Of a stretch of DNA of 64,000 bases, positions 1-7,522 are shown piece by piece (the stretch's first letter is position 1; each line of letters begins with the position of its first letter). The stretch is from positions 310,001 through 374,000 of the forward strand of contig CAVOXB010000026.1 in assembly GCA_963700305.1 (NCBI GenBank). Direction: 5' to 3'. The DNA comes from Desulfomonile sp963700305 (GTDB taxonomy: Bacteria; Desulfobacterota; Desulfomonilia; Desulfomonilales; Desulfomonilaceae). Under the pieces are notes generated by a model, which saw only the letters and a list, made by a program, of their open reading frames with translations, made no database searches and was not told the origin of the DNA. The translations under genes and the position numbers were made by a program.

Positions 1-68
1 ACTTCTTTACCGTCTTGGTCCAACAAGCTGAAAGAAGGTGCTTGATCGCCTTTCTTGAGTGTTGCCAT
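1..68 (-). CDS. bcp: Peroxiredoxin (Bcp/AhpC-TSA type), N-terminal end only
   Basis: Only the first 22 codons lie in the window; the gene runs off the left edge. The visible N terminus begins MATLKKGDQAPSFSLLDQDG, which is the typical opening of thiol peroxidases of the Bcp/PrxQ type (a basic-Gly-Asp-x-Ala-Pro-x-Phe block followed by Leu-Leu-Asp-x-Asp-Gly). These enzymes reduce hydroperoxides in the cytoplasm using a cysteine that would lie outside the window. A clear ribosome binding site (AAGGAG) sits eight bases before the ATG. The call rests on the N-terminal motif alone, so the subfamily is uncertain. Confidence 0.7.
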   Translation of the reverse strand, partial: MATLKKGDQAPSFSLLDQDGKE

Positions 69-248
69 CTTTGAGTGCTCCTTGTTCTAACAACAGGCAT
101 GGGCCTAGTCCTGACATAGGACGTTAGTGTATGCCACTTGTTATGAAATTCTCAATACTCTTTGGTGTATGACACAGAGAACTCTGCAGGAATTGGTCGG
201 GTATATTAAGGACAGGGCCATCGCTTCTTGCTAACAAAGGAAAGAAAC

Positions 249-413
249 TCAATTCCTGAACAGATCCTTGATGCTCTGCGGCAACTGACTGTCGTCGATC
301 TGCTCTATCTCCGAAGCTTTTCTGAAGGCATCGCTAGGGGTTTCGTCGACCTGCCGCTCCGGATCACCTTCCTCTGAGAGTTTGTCCTCTGTTTCGTCTT
401 GCTTCATTGCCAT
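249..413 (-). CDS. Small acidic hypothetical protein, 54 aa
   Basis: An open frame of 54 codons starting MAMKQDETEDKL and ending KDLFRN. It is strongly acidic in the first half (Glu/Asp/Gln rich), has no cysteine, no membrane segment and no recognisable domain. A purine-rich GGGGGA stretch lies just before the start. It is the second member of a series of small minus-strand genes between the peroxiredoxin and the IS66 remnant. I do not recognise the family; codon use and the ribosome binding site make it a plausible real gene, but length is the main reason for doubt. Confidence 0.45.
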   Translation of the reverse strand: MAMKQDETEDKLSEEGDPERQVDETPSDAFRKASEIEQIDDSQLPQSIKDLFRN

Positions 414-542
414 TCCCCCAGTCTTGGATTGGACGTCCTAAGTTTTTGATGGTCAGATTAAGGTTCAGGGAAGCATCATTCAGTGACGAGCCTCCCTGAA
501 TCGCAGTGATAGCACATTGGTAGTTGCTGAAAGACTTGATGA

Positions 543-710
543 TCAGTTGCCCGGATCGTAGGCCGCGGAACCGGAATCAATGCATTTGGCAAGTTCTTCC
601 TTTGAGGCCTTCTTGGGATCCTTCAACTGGCTGAGGTGGCAGATAAACTCATTTCCTTCCTTGTCTTTGAGCCAAACCAAGGGATCAGAGGGTTTTGTCG
701 GTTCTGTCAT
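543..710 (-). CDS. Small hypothetical protein, 55 aa
   Basis: The protein starts MTEPTKPSDPLVWLKDKEGN and ends SAAYDPGN. The start is chosen because AAAGGAG lies eight bases upstream of this ATG; a longer frame extends 23 codons further but has no ribosome binding site. The centre reads EFICHLSQLKDPKKASKEEL, alternating charged and hydrophobic residues, with two cysteines. No known domain recognised. It belongs to the run of small minus-strand genes at the left end of the window, which are separately spaced and each carry their own ribosome binding site. Confidence 0.55.
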   Translation of the reverse strand: MTEPTKPSDPLVWLKDKEGNEFICHLSQLKDPKKASKEELAKCIDSGSAAYDPGN

Positions 711-970
711 GATACTTACTCCTTTGTGTGTTGGATCTCCCGTAAAACCGGGGAGGCTGAGGCTGCAAGCTAATTGCAAGCGCTGTTTAGTAATGGTGCG
801 GCCGGCATGCCGGAAATTCCATTTGTGACTTGATAATTCTGCGGGACTCTTGCCTCAGGAACTAATTAGCCTCGATGCGACTCGCTGTTAATGTGCGCAG
901 GATTATTTCAATTCCTTAGATCTTGATTCGGTGGAGACGAACCGCGTGGATTCTTCTAGCGCATGATCTT

Positions 971-1255
971 CTACCACGGTATATTGGCTGAGACCTCGTC
1001 CCACCTGGATTGAATCTTGCCGAGGACCCCATCAACTTCCTTTTTTTGCGGATCCCATTCAATAGGGCACTCTGTCTTGAGTTTAGCGATTCGATCGTTT
1101 AGGGATTCCAGGATCATGTGAATGTCGTTCAAATACGGGAGTACTTTCTCCTTGTCTCCGCTTGACAACGTATCGAGCTTTCTCATGACGTCGTACATCC
1201 TAGCCTTCCATTCTATGAGCTCGGAAGAAACGTTATCGCAATAGTCTCGGTACAT
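971..1255 (-). CDS. Small coiled-coil hypothetical protein, 94 aa
   Basis: From the ATG at 1255 the protein reads MYRDYCDNVSSELIEWKARM and continues as an almost wholly helical, charged protein with heptad-like spacing (KLDTLSSGDKEKVLPYL, ILESLNDRIAKLK) and a Trp-rich end (RWDEVSANIPW). GGAGG stands 11 bases before this start; the frame can be extended 17 codons upstream to 1306 but that ATG has no ribosome binding site. No membrane segment or known domain. Probably a soluble helical bundle; function unknown. Confidence 0.55.
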   Translation of the reverse strand: MYRDYCDNVSSELIEWKARMYDVMRKLDTLSSGDKEKVLPYLNDIHMILESLNDRIAKLKTECPIEWDPQKKEVDGVLGKIQSRWDEVSANIPW

Positions 1256-1608
1256 GCATGGCCTTACCTCCTCATCTGCTCCGTAATGATTCGCAGTAAC
1301 TGTCATCGCCCGGGGGGTTACTTGATTCTGGAATGAGTCTAGCAGGGCCCTCTCTGGCCCATAAGACCGCCGTATTGTATTATAACCGCACCCTCGGGGC
1401 TCCGATTGCCAAAATCAATTTGACAAATATGAGGTTTACGGTCGCTTTCAGTATAACTGGCTGGTCCCATTTAAGTCAATCCTATTTACTTGCCGGCCCC
1501 TACTCTGAAGACGAGACCATTTTCTAAGCCGGAAGGAAATCCAAGGTCTTGGAACAAAAAGGGTACTGCAGGAAACGAGAAGCGAGGCCTTGCCCACCCT
1601 GGTGACTC
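1256..1608. other. Intergenic stretch, nothing supported
   Basis: Between two small minus-strand genes. I see no conserved open frame, tRNA or terminator-like hairpin with a T run. An AT-rich patch with TATAAT on the minus strand (near 1380) could belong to a promoter of the 94-residue gene, but no well-spaced -35 box goes with it. Confidence 0.3.
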
Positions 1609-1971
1609 CTAATCCGAGTCAGCGCCCGGCAAGCAGCTTATGAAAGTCCTTAACAACACGAGCTCTCCAATACGAGATGCGTCGAAGTCTTCCCATAGAC
1701 TCTCTCCGAATTTTTGAAGCTCCAGGAAGTTCCGCCAGCCGAGATCTTCCCACGGATCCACGCCGGAAAAACCTTGCCAACGCCCCCAGGACTTGTGGGC
1801 AGCTTTGAGATCCCCACTGAGAAGATCTTTTGCCCACTGGCCTCTCAAGAATACGTAATCGACATCTTCTACACTATTGGTAGCAGCGGTGGCCGATGCC
1901 TTCTTCGCCAGCTCCAGGTCACACCATTCGCCCTTGATCCCGTCTGGCAAATACAGTAATTGGGTTGCCAT
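1609..1971 (-). CDS. Hypothetical protein, 120 aa
   Basis: A 120-codon frame starting MATQLLYLPDGIKGEWCDLE, preceded by GGAGG nine bases upstream. The protein is rich in Trp (seven, e.g. KSWGRWQGF, DPWEDLGWRNF) and Leu, soluble, without signal peptide. The Ala/Thr-rich segment near residues 24-32 could be a linker. No family recognised. It stands alone between small minus-strand genes and does not overlap any of them. Confidence 0.55.
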   Translation of the reverse strand: MATQLLYLPDGIKGEWCDLELAKKASATAATNSVEDVDYVFLRGQWAKDLLSGDLKAAHKSWGRWQGFSGVDPWEDLGWRNFLELQKFGESLWEDFDASRIGELVLLRTFISCLPGADSD

Positions 1972-2275
1972 GTTGTTGGCCTCCAGGTGGACACAATGTC
2001 AATCAATGAGGGCCCTAAATGCTTTTTGGTCCTTTCTGCATCGATAGGTTCGTGGGTTAACAGGTTAACGCTATGGTTCAGAAATTAGGTTCTTGATAAC
2101 CCATACTTCTCGCCACTCTTGTCAGGCGCTTGCAATCACGTGGTCGCCCTCCGGGCGGAAAATTTCAACTTTACGGCATTCCTGCACTAGGAGTATCTAG
2201 CGCTCGCCTACTTCCCGCATAAAATGCCTTCTCGAACGCTAGATTATTACATCGAGGTAGGCTTCCGAATTCCTC

Positions 2276-2509
2276 TTATTCATCTCCTTCCGGGCAGGAG
2301 ATACACAATCCTCCGGGATCGACCTGCTTCAAGAGTCCTCGTCGGATAGCTTCGGTGCCCGCGGTGCCGAGTGCCGGCTCCGCCTCCTCTTCATCGGGCG
2401 GCCGATCATTAGTGGAAGGGCTTTCCGCTTCCCACCACTCTTGGACGCACTCGTCTGCCTGTCTCACGAGTGCCTGCTCTTCGCTGTCGTAATCCGATTG
2501 GCACTTCAT
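2276..2509 (-). CDS. Small acidic hypothetical protein, 77 aa
   Basis: Starts MKCQSDYDSEEQALVRQADE and ends LCISCPEGDE. Very acidic, with a Cys-x-x-Cys pair close to the C terminus and single cysteines near the start; a pair of this kind could bind metal or take part in thiol chemistry, but nothing more can be said. AAAGGA lies eight bases ahead of the ATG. Overlapping frames on both strands exist here; this one is preferred for its ribosome binding site and composition like that of the other small genes nearby. Confidence 0.5.
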   Translation of the reverse strand: MKCQSDYDSEEQALVRQADECVQEWWEAESPSTNDRPPDEEEAEPALGTAGTEAIRRGLLKQVDPGGLCISCPEGDE

Positions 2510-2826
2510 GGCTCTGTCCTTTCGACACTGCGTTATTATGGCACGTGTCTTGAAATTGCTTACCGCGGATTCTGAAACCGGCCGATTTTCGCACGACGAT
2601 CTTCACAGCTCTTCTGATTCTGATGCAGACTTGAAGGAAAAAGATTCGGTGCAATTGACACCGAAAAGCTCCGGTATCATTTTCACGTAATGGTTCACCG
2701 CGATCCCCCTGGAGTGAGTGGATCCTTGGGCTTAGAGAGATTTTGGATCCTCCTAGTCGCGCGATATCGCGCACGTTTTTCACATCCTATTGACAAGATC
2801 TTAGGAATGAGTTTTGGCTCTTCCCC

Positions 2827-3340
2827 ATGACCAGGGAAGAAGCCGCAGCACTGGTATATGGGAATCCAGAAGCAGCCATTGATCTGATCCTCCAGCTTGT
2901 GGCACCGTGGAGCGCCTGATGGCGCGAGTCCAAGAGTTGGAGCGCAAAGTAGCTTTGCTCACACGGGACTCGTCCAATTCCTCGAAGCCTCCTTCATCTG
3001 ATGGACCCGCTGCCAAACCCAGGCCAAGGCGTCCGATGAAATCCAAGAAGCGCAAACCCGGCGGCCAACCTGGCCACAAAGGGACCAATAGGAATTTGAT
3101 ACCCGTTGAAGACGTCGATCGGGTCATCCCCGTCTTTCCCTATACCTGCAACCACTGTGGAGCGGTCCTCACGCCGGAGCCGGACGAAAGATCCGGCAAA
3201 TATTGGCGTCACTAGGTCATGGATATTCCCGAACCCAAACCGGAAGTCGTCGAATACCATCTTCATTGCATCCGGTGTTCGTGCGGAGCGGAAAATTGGG
3301 GAAAAACTCCTCAAACGGCTGGGTCAGGTTTCGGAATCCC
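2827..3340 (+). pseudogene. IS66-family transposase, N-terminal remnant
   Basis: The translated pieces match the start of IS66-type transposases: an N-terminal helical part (MTREEAAALVYGNPEAAIDL), a coiled coil, the Ser/Pro block SSNSSKPPSSDGP, the basic Gly-Gln-Pro-Gly-His-Lys-Gly block and a zinc-finger with Cys-x-x-Cys (YTCNHCG). The frame is broken between 2910 and 2930, and a TAG at 3213-3215 stands exactly where the family has Gln (WRH-stop-VMDIPEPKPEV), after which the same frame continues through CIRCSCGAENWGKTP. The catalytic domain is missing. The remnant ends against the broken TVP38 gene. Clearly a dead insertion sequence piece. Confidence 0.8.
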
Positions 3341-3951
3341 CAGTTTTCCTTATACAAAGCCGAACCGCTCAAAGCCAGCATGATGGTTCCTGGGACACGT
3401 CCGAGACCGCATACGATGATAAAGGTCGAGAAGGCCATGGGACTGAGGCCCAGCAAGTATTAGAGGATGTCCTTTGGAAAACCAGGAAATGCGAAGAGGA
3501 CCAATGTCCCGACAGCACCGCGACGTTCCGCCAAAAAATGGAACTTTTCTAGAGTGTCCGGTTTTACAATCAGTTTCACCAGCGGTAGCCCCATGATTCG
3601 GGCGGCGGAAAATGCGACCGCCGAGCCTAGGGCTAGCCCGAGAGTTGAATAGGCAGCTCCCTGAATGGTCCCAAACACAAAACCCCCGATAAAACCGGTA
3701 ACCTCTCCGGGAATCGGAGCGACAACAACCTGAAGGGCTTGCATCGAAATGAACACAATAGGGGCCCAAACACCCCAGCTTTCCAGGTAGTCCCTGATTT
3801 CGTCTCAGTTGCCCCAGTGTTCTATGAGCCTCCACGTTGCTTGAGGCAGTCGGCCTTAGAAGACCATCCACAAAGTGACAGCCAATACCAATCCCAGGAG
3901 GAAGGCTCCGACGAACAGTTTCACCCATTCAGCTCGGGAAGACGGCAGCAT
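3336..3951 (-). pseudogene. TVP38/TMEM64 (DedA-like) membrane protein, broken
   Basis: One reading frame contains the whole N-terminal and middle part of a TVP38/TMEM64 integral membrane protein: an opening membrane segment (VGAFLLGLVLAVTLWMVF), the hallmark VAPIPGEVTGFIGGFVFGT, a second membrane segment with PLVKLIVKPDTLEKF, and FAFPGFPKDIL followed by YLLGLSPMAFSTF and GLGRVPGT. This same frame holds three stops: TAA after WMVF, TGA after HWGN, and TAA after KDIL, none needing an indel. The C-terminal end is lost where the IS66 remnant begins. Stops made by substitution argue for true decay rather than sequencing error. Confidence 0.8.
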
Positions 3952-4206
3952 CACGGAACCTCTTCACAAGCATCTGCTGAAAGGAAAACCGGCTGGTGTT
4001 TCCCGTGAAGGCGAAAACACATGATGGCCCTCAGAAAAAATCCAGGTCCCATCCCTGGGCTATCTATGGAACGTCCCGAAACCAATGCCTCTACTTAGAC
4101 AAAGCAATGATAAGCCTCAGCTCATTCGGTTCCAGAATCCGATGAAGATCCTAGAATCCTGATTCTCCATGAAGATTCTGACGCAACGCCTCTCTTAGGC
4201 AAGAAT

Positions 4207-4236
4207 AAAAATGCTCCCATTTTAGGGAGCATTTTT
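4207..4236. terminator. Bidirectional intrinsic terminator
   Basis: Perfect 12-bp inverted repeat AAAAATGCTCCC / GGGAGCATTTTT with a six-base loop (ATTTTA). It has A's on one side and T's on the other, so it can terminate transcription from either strand. It stands downstream of the DUF1269 gene (minus strand), which is its most likely client. Confidence 0.85.
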
Positions 4237-4328
4237 ATCTTCCATCCACATTGTCAATAAGGTCCGAGCTGTTAACTACTTTTCCAGGCTTTGCCTATAG
4301 GCTTCACCAGAACAGGCTAGCACCCTTA

Positions 4329-4822
4329 CTATTCCTTGGCGGCGTTCAAAGCTTCCTGCAGTTTAGCCTCGTCATCGTGAGAAAGAGAAGTCTTGAGGAC
4401 TTTGCCTCCCGTTCCTTTGATCTCTTCAAGAACCTTATCAGGGGTCCCACGACGAACCAGGATAAATAGTACCGAACTCCCCGGATGCATGGCCTCAGCC
4501 AAGTCCTTCATGAACTTGTCATCGATTCCGACATCGGTGAGTGCACCAGATACGGCACCTGCAGCCGCACCCACGGCGAGGCCTAAAAGCGGATTGAGAA
4601 AGATTAACCCGATCAGAGCTCCCCAGAATCCACCGCTCGCTGCTCTCCTGCTGCGGTCAGGTTTAAGGCTTGGTGCAGTTTCACCTTTCCCTTTTCATCC
4701 TTCACTGCTACGACCGCATCCTCCAAGTCGATGAGATATTCCTTCTGCATCTTCCAAAGCTTCAGGCGAACCTCTTCGGCTTTGAATTGATCATCGTAGC
4801 CGATCACAACCAGATTGCTCAT
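4329..4822 (-). CDS. DUF1269-family protein (frameshifted)
   Basis: Read across one frameshift near 4645, the product is a DUF1269 protein of about 164 residues: MSNLVVIGYDDQFKAEEVRL, a middle LEDAVVAVKDEKGKVKLHQA, then a glycine-rich hydrophobic hairpin (ASGGFWGALIGLIF, LGLAVGAAAGAVSGAL) and the end domain with GIDDKFMKDLAEAMHPGSS. The family has no proven biochemical role and is often found among stress genes. The ATG at 4822 is chosen since AGAAGG lies eight bases before it; an in-frame GTG is nine bases upstream. One indel restores the frame completely. Confidence 0.8.
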
Positions 4823-5131
4823 GGTCGACACCTTCTGTGCGGGGAATTGACAATCGGGAACTGCAACTCTTTGCTAAGCCGACTTGAACCTCGCAAGAAC
4901 CTGATACTATTAACAAATCAGAGTTTCTTGCGCGAGGTTTATTGCCTTTCGTTGGCTGATTCCTTTGAACCGGAAAGGCCTAGTCCGGAAACCATCGTCG
5001 GAAACCTCTCGGAAACTGCGTCGTCGAGGCTCACGCCAAGGTCGGAGACAGAGATGCTCGCTTCACTTTAGGAAAGGCCTTCCGGTTGCCGGAACTTCCA
5101 GAAACATCAATGAGGAAGCCTCCAAGAAAAA
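4823..5131. other. Intergenic stretch, nothing supported
   Basis: About 300 bases between the DUF1269 gene and the 66-residue gene, both on the minus strand. No conserved frame, RNA gene or strong hairpin seen. It presumably holds the promoter of the DUF1269 gene. Confidence 0.3.
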
Positions 5132-5332
5132 CTAATCCGGGACTCGGATAACCGTCTTGTTCGCGAGCAATTCTTGGAGCTCCGCGAGGAGCTTCTTCTC
5201 TTGGGAATCGATAACAAGATCTGCCTCAGCTATGGCCAAGATCTTTTCATATTCGGTATTCGTGAGCCTGCCGTCTTCGATGGCCTTCTTAATCATCTTC
5301 CCAATTTTTTCACCTGATTCACCTGACTTCAT
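5132..5332 (-). CDS. Small hypothetical protein, 66 aa
   Basis: Starts MKSGESGEKIGKMIKKAIED and ends NKTVIRVPD, with a very strong ribosome binding site (TAGGAGGT, five bases from the ATG). The sequence is helical and amphipathic: a basic first half (IGKMIKKAI) and an acidic second half (LAIAEADLVIDSQEKKLLAELQ). The pattern is reminiscent of a single helical domain of TerB-like or EF-hand-like folds, but no motif proves that. Soluble, no signal peptide. Function unknown. Confidence 0.65.
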   Translation of the reverse strand: MKSGESGEKIGKMIKKAIEDGRLTNTEYEKILAIAEADLVIDSQEKKLLAELQELLANKTVIRVPD

Positions 5333-5787
5333 ACGTACCTCCTAATTTCTAGATAGTGGCCGGAATTGCCGGCTACCATGGCATCCATGAGCCCATATAT
5401 ACAATGTTGACGGTTCAAGGGATAGCCCATCTTAGCTGGAAATGTTTCTGGGCATGGTTGCAGCAAAACCCGACACGGTCGGCGATTTCCCCACGGTGCT
5501 CAGAAATGCTTCTGCTAAAGCTTTGATACTACTCGACGACCTTCAAATAGTCAACGCAGGTTTCTTGACCATAATCCACGGTCTAGTTTTGTCATGTCGC
5601 CGGTATTTGGTTCCGAAGTACCAAATGAATGAGTTCACGTCGGCAGTGAGGCCCATAGATGAGGTCTGACTGGGCGACTGCGCAAAATGTATGTCCCTTC
5701 CCCTGATTCGGGCTGTTTTCTGAGCAAACTATTCCCCCCGGCTCTTCTCAGCCCCCTCCCAGCGCCACTTTGCCCCCGCGCTTTGTC
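5333..5787. other. Intergenic flank of the IS1380 element
   Basis: Contains the left flank and presumably the left end of the IS1380 element. The sequence GATTCGGGCT near 5706 recurs as its reverse complement AGCCCGAATC near 5790 inside the end of the transposase gene. A short plus-strand open frame (5442-5669) has no ribosome binding site and no recognisable domain and is not called. Confidence 0.3.
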
Positions 5788-7390
5788 TTAGCCCGAATCG
5801 CACAGGCACATCATCCTCCTTCGCGCTTCGAGAAGTATCTCGTTCGACGCATGCCCCCCAACCAGCCGAACGATAAGGTGTCGAGAGTGTGTGAGCACAC
5901 GTCCCGGCGCCTTGATCAGCCAGAAGCGAATCGCCTTGAGACGACGATTTACCCAGCTTCCCCCCAATACCAAGCGCTTCATGGCCGAATTCAGATTGAA
6001 CGCAAGAATCATGATCTGCCACCATGCGGCATTGGCTCCAAAAAGACCGGAAGGAAACTTCCCTCCTGCCAGGTCCTCCTTCATGATCGAATGCGCTTCT
6101 TCAGACTTCCCGCACCGGCCTCGATACCACCAGATGAGTTCATCGGCCGCACAGTCTCGGTTCGTCACAATGCCCGTAACCTTGTACTTCACTCTCCCCC
6201 AATTCATGGTCTGAAACGGCAAACTCAGCTGATCATCCAGGCCGGGGAGGGCCTGCTGTTCGAGGGGTTCACGAATCGCAAGATACCGATACTCCGGACC
6301 GTGCTTCTTGCGCCCAGCCCACGTGGGCACGAAACAGACTTCAGCATACTCCTGGCACGTATCCACCAGCTTCCCCTTCAACTCTCGATACAAAGGCTGC
6401 CAATCCTCGTCCGCTACATCTGCCACTGCTTGCCGATATGCCTCGTTCACCGGCGCTCCCACAGCGAAACCTATGGTCCCGAATCGTTTATTTTTCCCCT
6501 CAGCGCAGTATTTGAGGAGATCCTCTTGATATCCTGCCGCATCCGAACGCAGATACACCGTCTTCACGCCAGAGGGCACAAACCCCAACGTTTGCTCGAA
6601 TGCACGGAGAAGATCATAATTGGCGGGAACATTGCCGTCTCGGAATTCGCTGAACAGGATGAGTCGCTGCTCGGCCCAATAAAAGTTCAGCGGCTGATAC
6701 GCCTTGTATTTCAGGTAACAATATTCCGCCTCCTTCTTGTGCGTCTGTGACACGGTTGCGTCCATGTCCACGGTAGCCGTGGTCTCCGGAGATTTCCTCT
6801 GCATCTCTGCCGCAAAGCCCGCATTGCACTCGATCAAACCCATCAGATGCTCCGTGGGCCGGTGAATGAAAGCCTTATGGGGCTCCTTTTGCTTCTCCTG
6901 CTCGAAATCGTGAAAACACGCCAGCCACTCACGGATAATGGTCTCAGACGGCACTGTCCGGGTCCTTGCTTTGCGCCACCGTCTTCTCAGCGCCCGCTTT
7001 TCCGAACCCGTTCGACCATAGCCCTCAATCTCCCGAAGAAATCGACAGAACCCCTCGTCACTCTCCAGTACCCTGACATCGTCAACGCAGTCTCCTCCCG
7101 CAACATTCAACCAGATCAGCGGCAGCGCCATCTGTTCGTCCGTCCAGCCCTGATTACCCTGACGAACCCGCACATGCTCGGATATGAGGCGCCCTAAACC
7201 CATCGCATGAGCGAATTCCACGTATGCAGGCAGCCCCGCAAGCGCTGTGAGCCCCCCGTCTCTCTTTTCTATTTCATACTGGAATGGAAGAAGACCTTGT
7301 GCCATACTCGCTTCACCTCGTTGGTGATAGATTCTTCGTGGTAAAAGCATTCTATCCCCCTGAAACCTCAGGGGCAACGAGGTTTTTTAC
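5697..7390 (-). mobile_element. IS1380-family insertion sequence (ends approximate)
   Basis: About 1.7 kb around an intact IS1380-type transposase gene, the usual size for the family. I could not identify matching terminal inverted repeats or a TTAA-type target duplication by eye, so both ends are estimates. Near the right end two overlapping inverted repeats occur (CCCCTGA/TCAGGGG at about 7357-7374 and AAACCTC/GAGGTTT at 7363-7385), the latter followed by T's on the plus strand. Confidence 0.5.
5788..7305 (-). CDS. IS1380-family transposase
   Basis: A full-length transposase of 505 residues from the ATG at 7305 (MAQGLLPFQYEIEKRDGG), chosen because GAGGTGAAGCGAGT precedes it; an upstream ATG at 7377 lacks a ribosome binding site. 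Family features visible are the N-terminal GLTALAGLPAYVEFA block, the first acidic residue in TVDMDATVSQ, the block FSEFRDGNVPANYDLLRAF, the second acidic residue in YLRSDAAGYQ, and the Tyr-Arg-x-Arg-(x)4-Glu-like segment WWYRGRCGKSEEAHSIMK near the C terminus. No frameshift, so the element may still be active. It separates the DUF1269/small-gene region from the metallo-beta-lactamase gene. Confidence 0.9.
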   Translation of the reverse strand: MAQGLLPFQYEIEKRDGGLTALAGLPAYVEFAHAMGLGRLISEHVRVRQGNQGWTDEQMALPLIWLNVAGGDCVDDVRVLESDEGFCRFLREIEGYGRTGSEKRALRRRWRKARTRTVPSETIIREWLACFHDFEQEKQKEPHKAFIHRPTEHLMGLIECNAGFAAEMQRKSPETTATVDMDATVSQTHKKEAEYCYLKYKAYQPLNFYWAEQRLILFSEFRDGNVPANYDLLRAFEQTLGFVPSGVKTVYLRSDAAGYQEDLLKYCAEGKNKRFGTIGFAVGAPVNEAYRQAVADVADEDWQPLYRELKGKLVDTCQEYAEVCFVPTWAGRKKHGPEYRYLAIREPLEQQALPGLDDQLSLPFQTMNWGRVKYKVTGIVTNRDCAADELIWWYRGRCGKSEEAHSIMKEDLAGGKFPSGLFGANAAWWQIMILAFNLNSAMKRLVLGGSWVNRRLKAIRFWLIKAPGRVLTHSRHLIVRLVGGHASNEILLEARRRMMCLCDSG

Positions 7391-7395
7391 TTTTC

Positions 7396-7424
7396 TTGAC
7401 CCGCGATCTAGGTTGACCTAATAT
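7396..7424 (+). promoter_or_regulatory. Sigma-70 type promoter for the MBL/rhodanese gene
   Basis: TTGACC and TAATAT separated by exactly 17 bases, about 100 bases upstream of the GTG start at 7523. It lies just outside the IS1380 transposase gene on the opposite strand, so it may be native or partly supplied by the element's end. Confidence 0.6.
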
Positions 7425-7522
7425 TCTGGGCAAAGTACAGTTGACTGATGTAAGTCTCGTATCTTTTCCCCGGCCCATCAAGAGTAGAAGGGGACCCGAG
7501 ATCAACGAATGGGAGGAAATCT

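Noticed and set aside
1370..1445. Sigma-54 type promoter (TGGCA) for the 94-residue gene
   Set aside because: The required GC element ten bases downstream of the GG element is absent.
2508..2690. Plus-strand frame of 60 codons
   Set aside because: No ribosome binding site, overlaps the promoter region of the better supported 77-residue gene.
3460..3951. Possible stop-codon recoding (TGA as selenocysteine) in the TVP38 gene
   Set aside because: Two of the three in-frame stops are TAA, which is not recoded, the TGA has no SECIS-like hairpin that I can see, and the gene also lacks its end.
5442..5669. Open frame of 75 codons beginning MFLGMVAAKPDTVGDF
   Set aside because: No ribosome binding site, no recognisable domain, and it lies in the flank of an insertion sequence.
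5770..6750. Long open frame of 326 codons on the plus strand
   Set aside because: It is antisense to the intact IS1380 transposase and its translation has no domain-like features.
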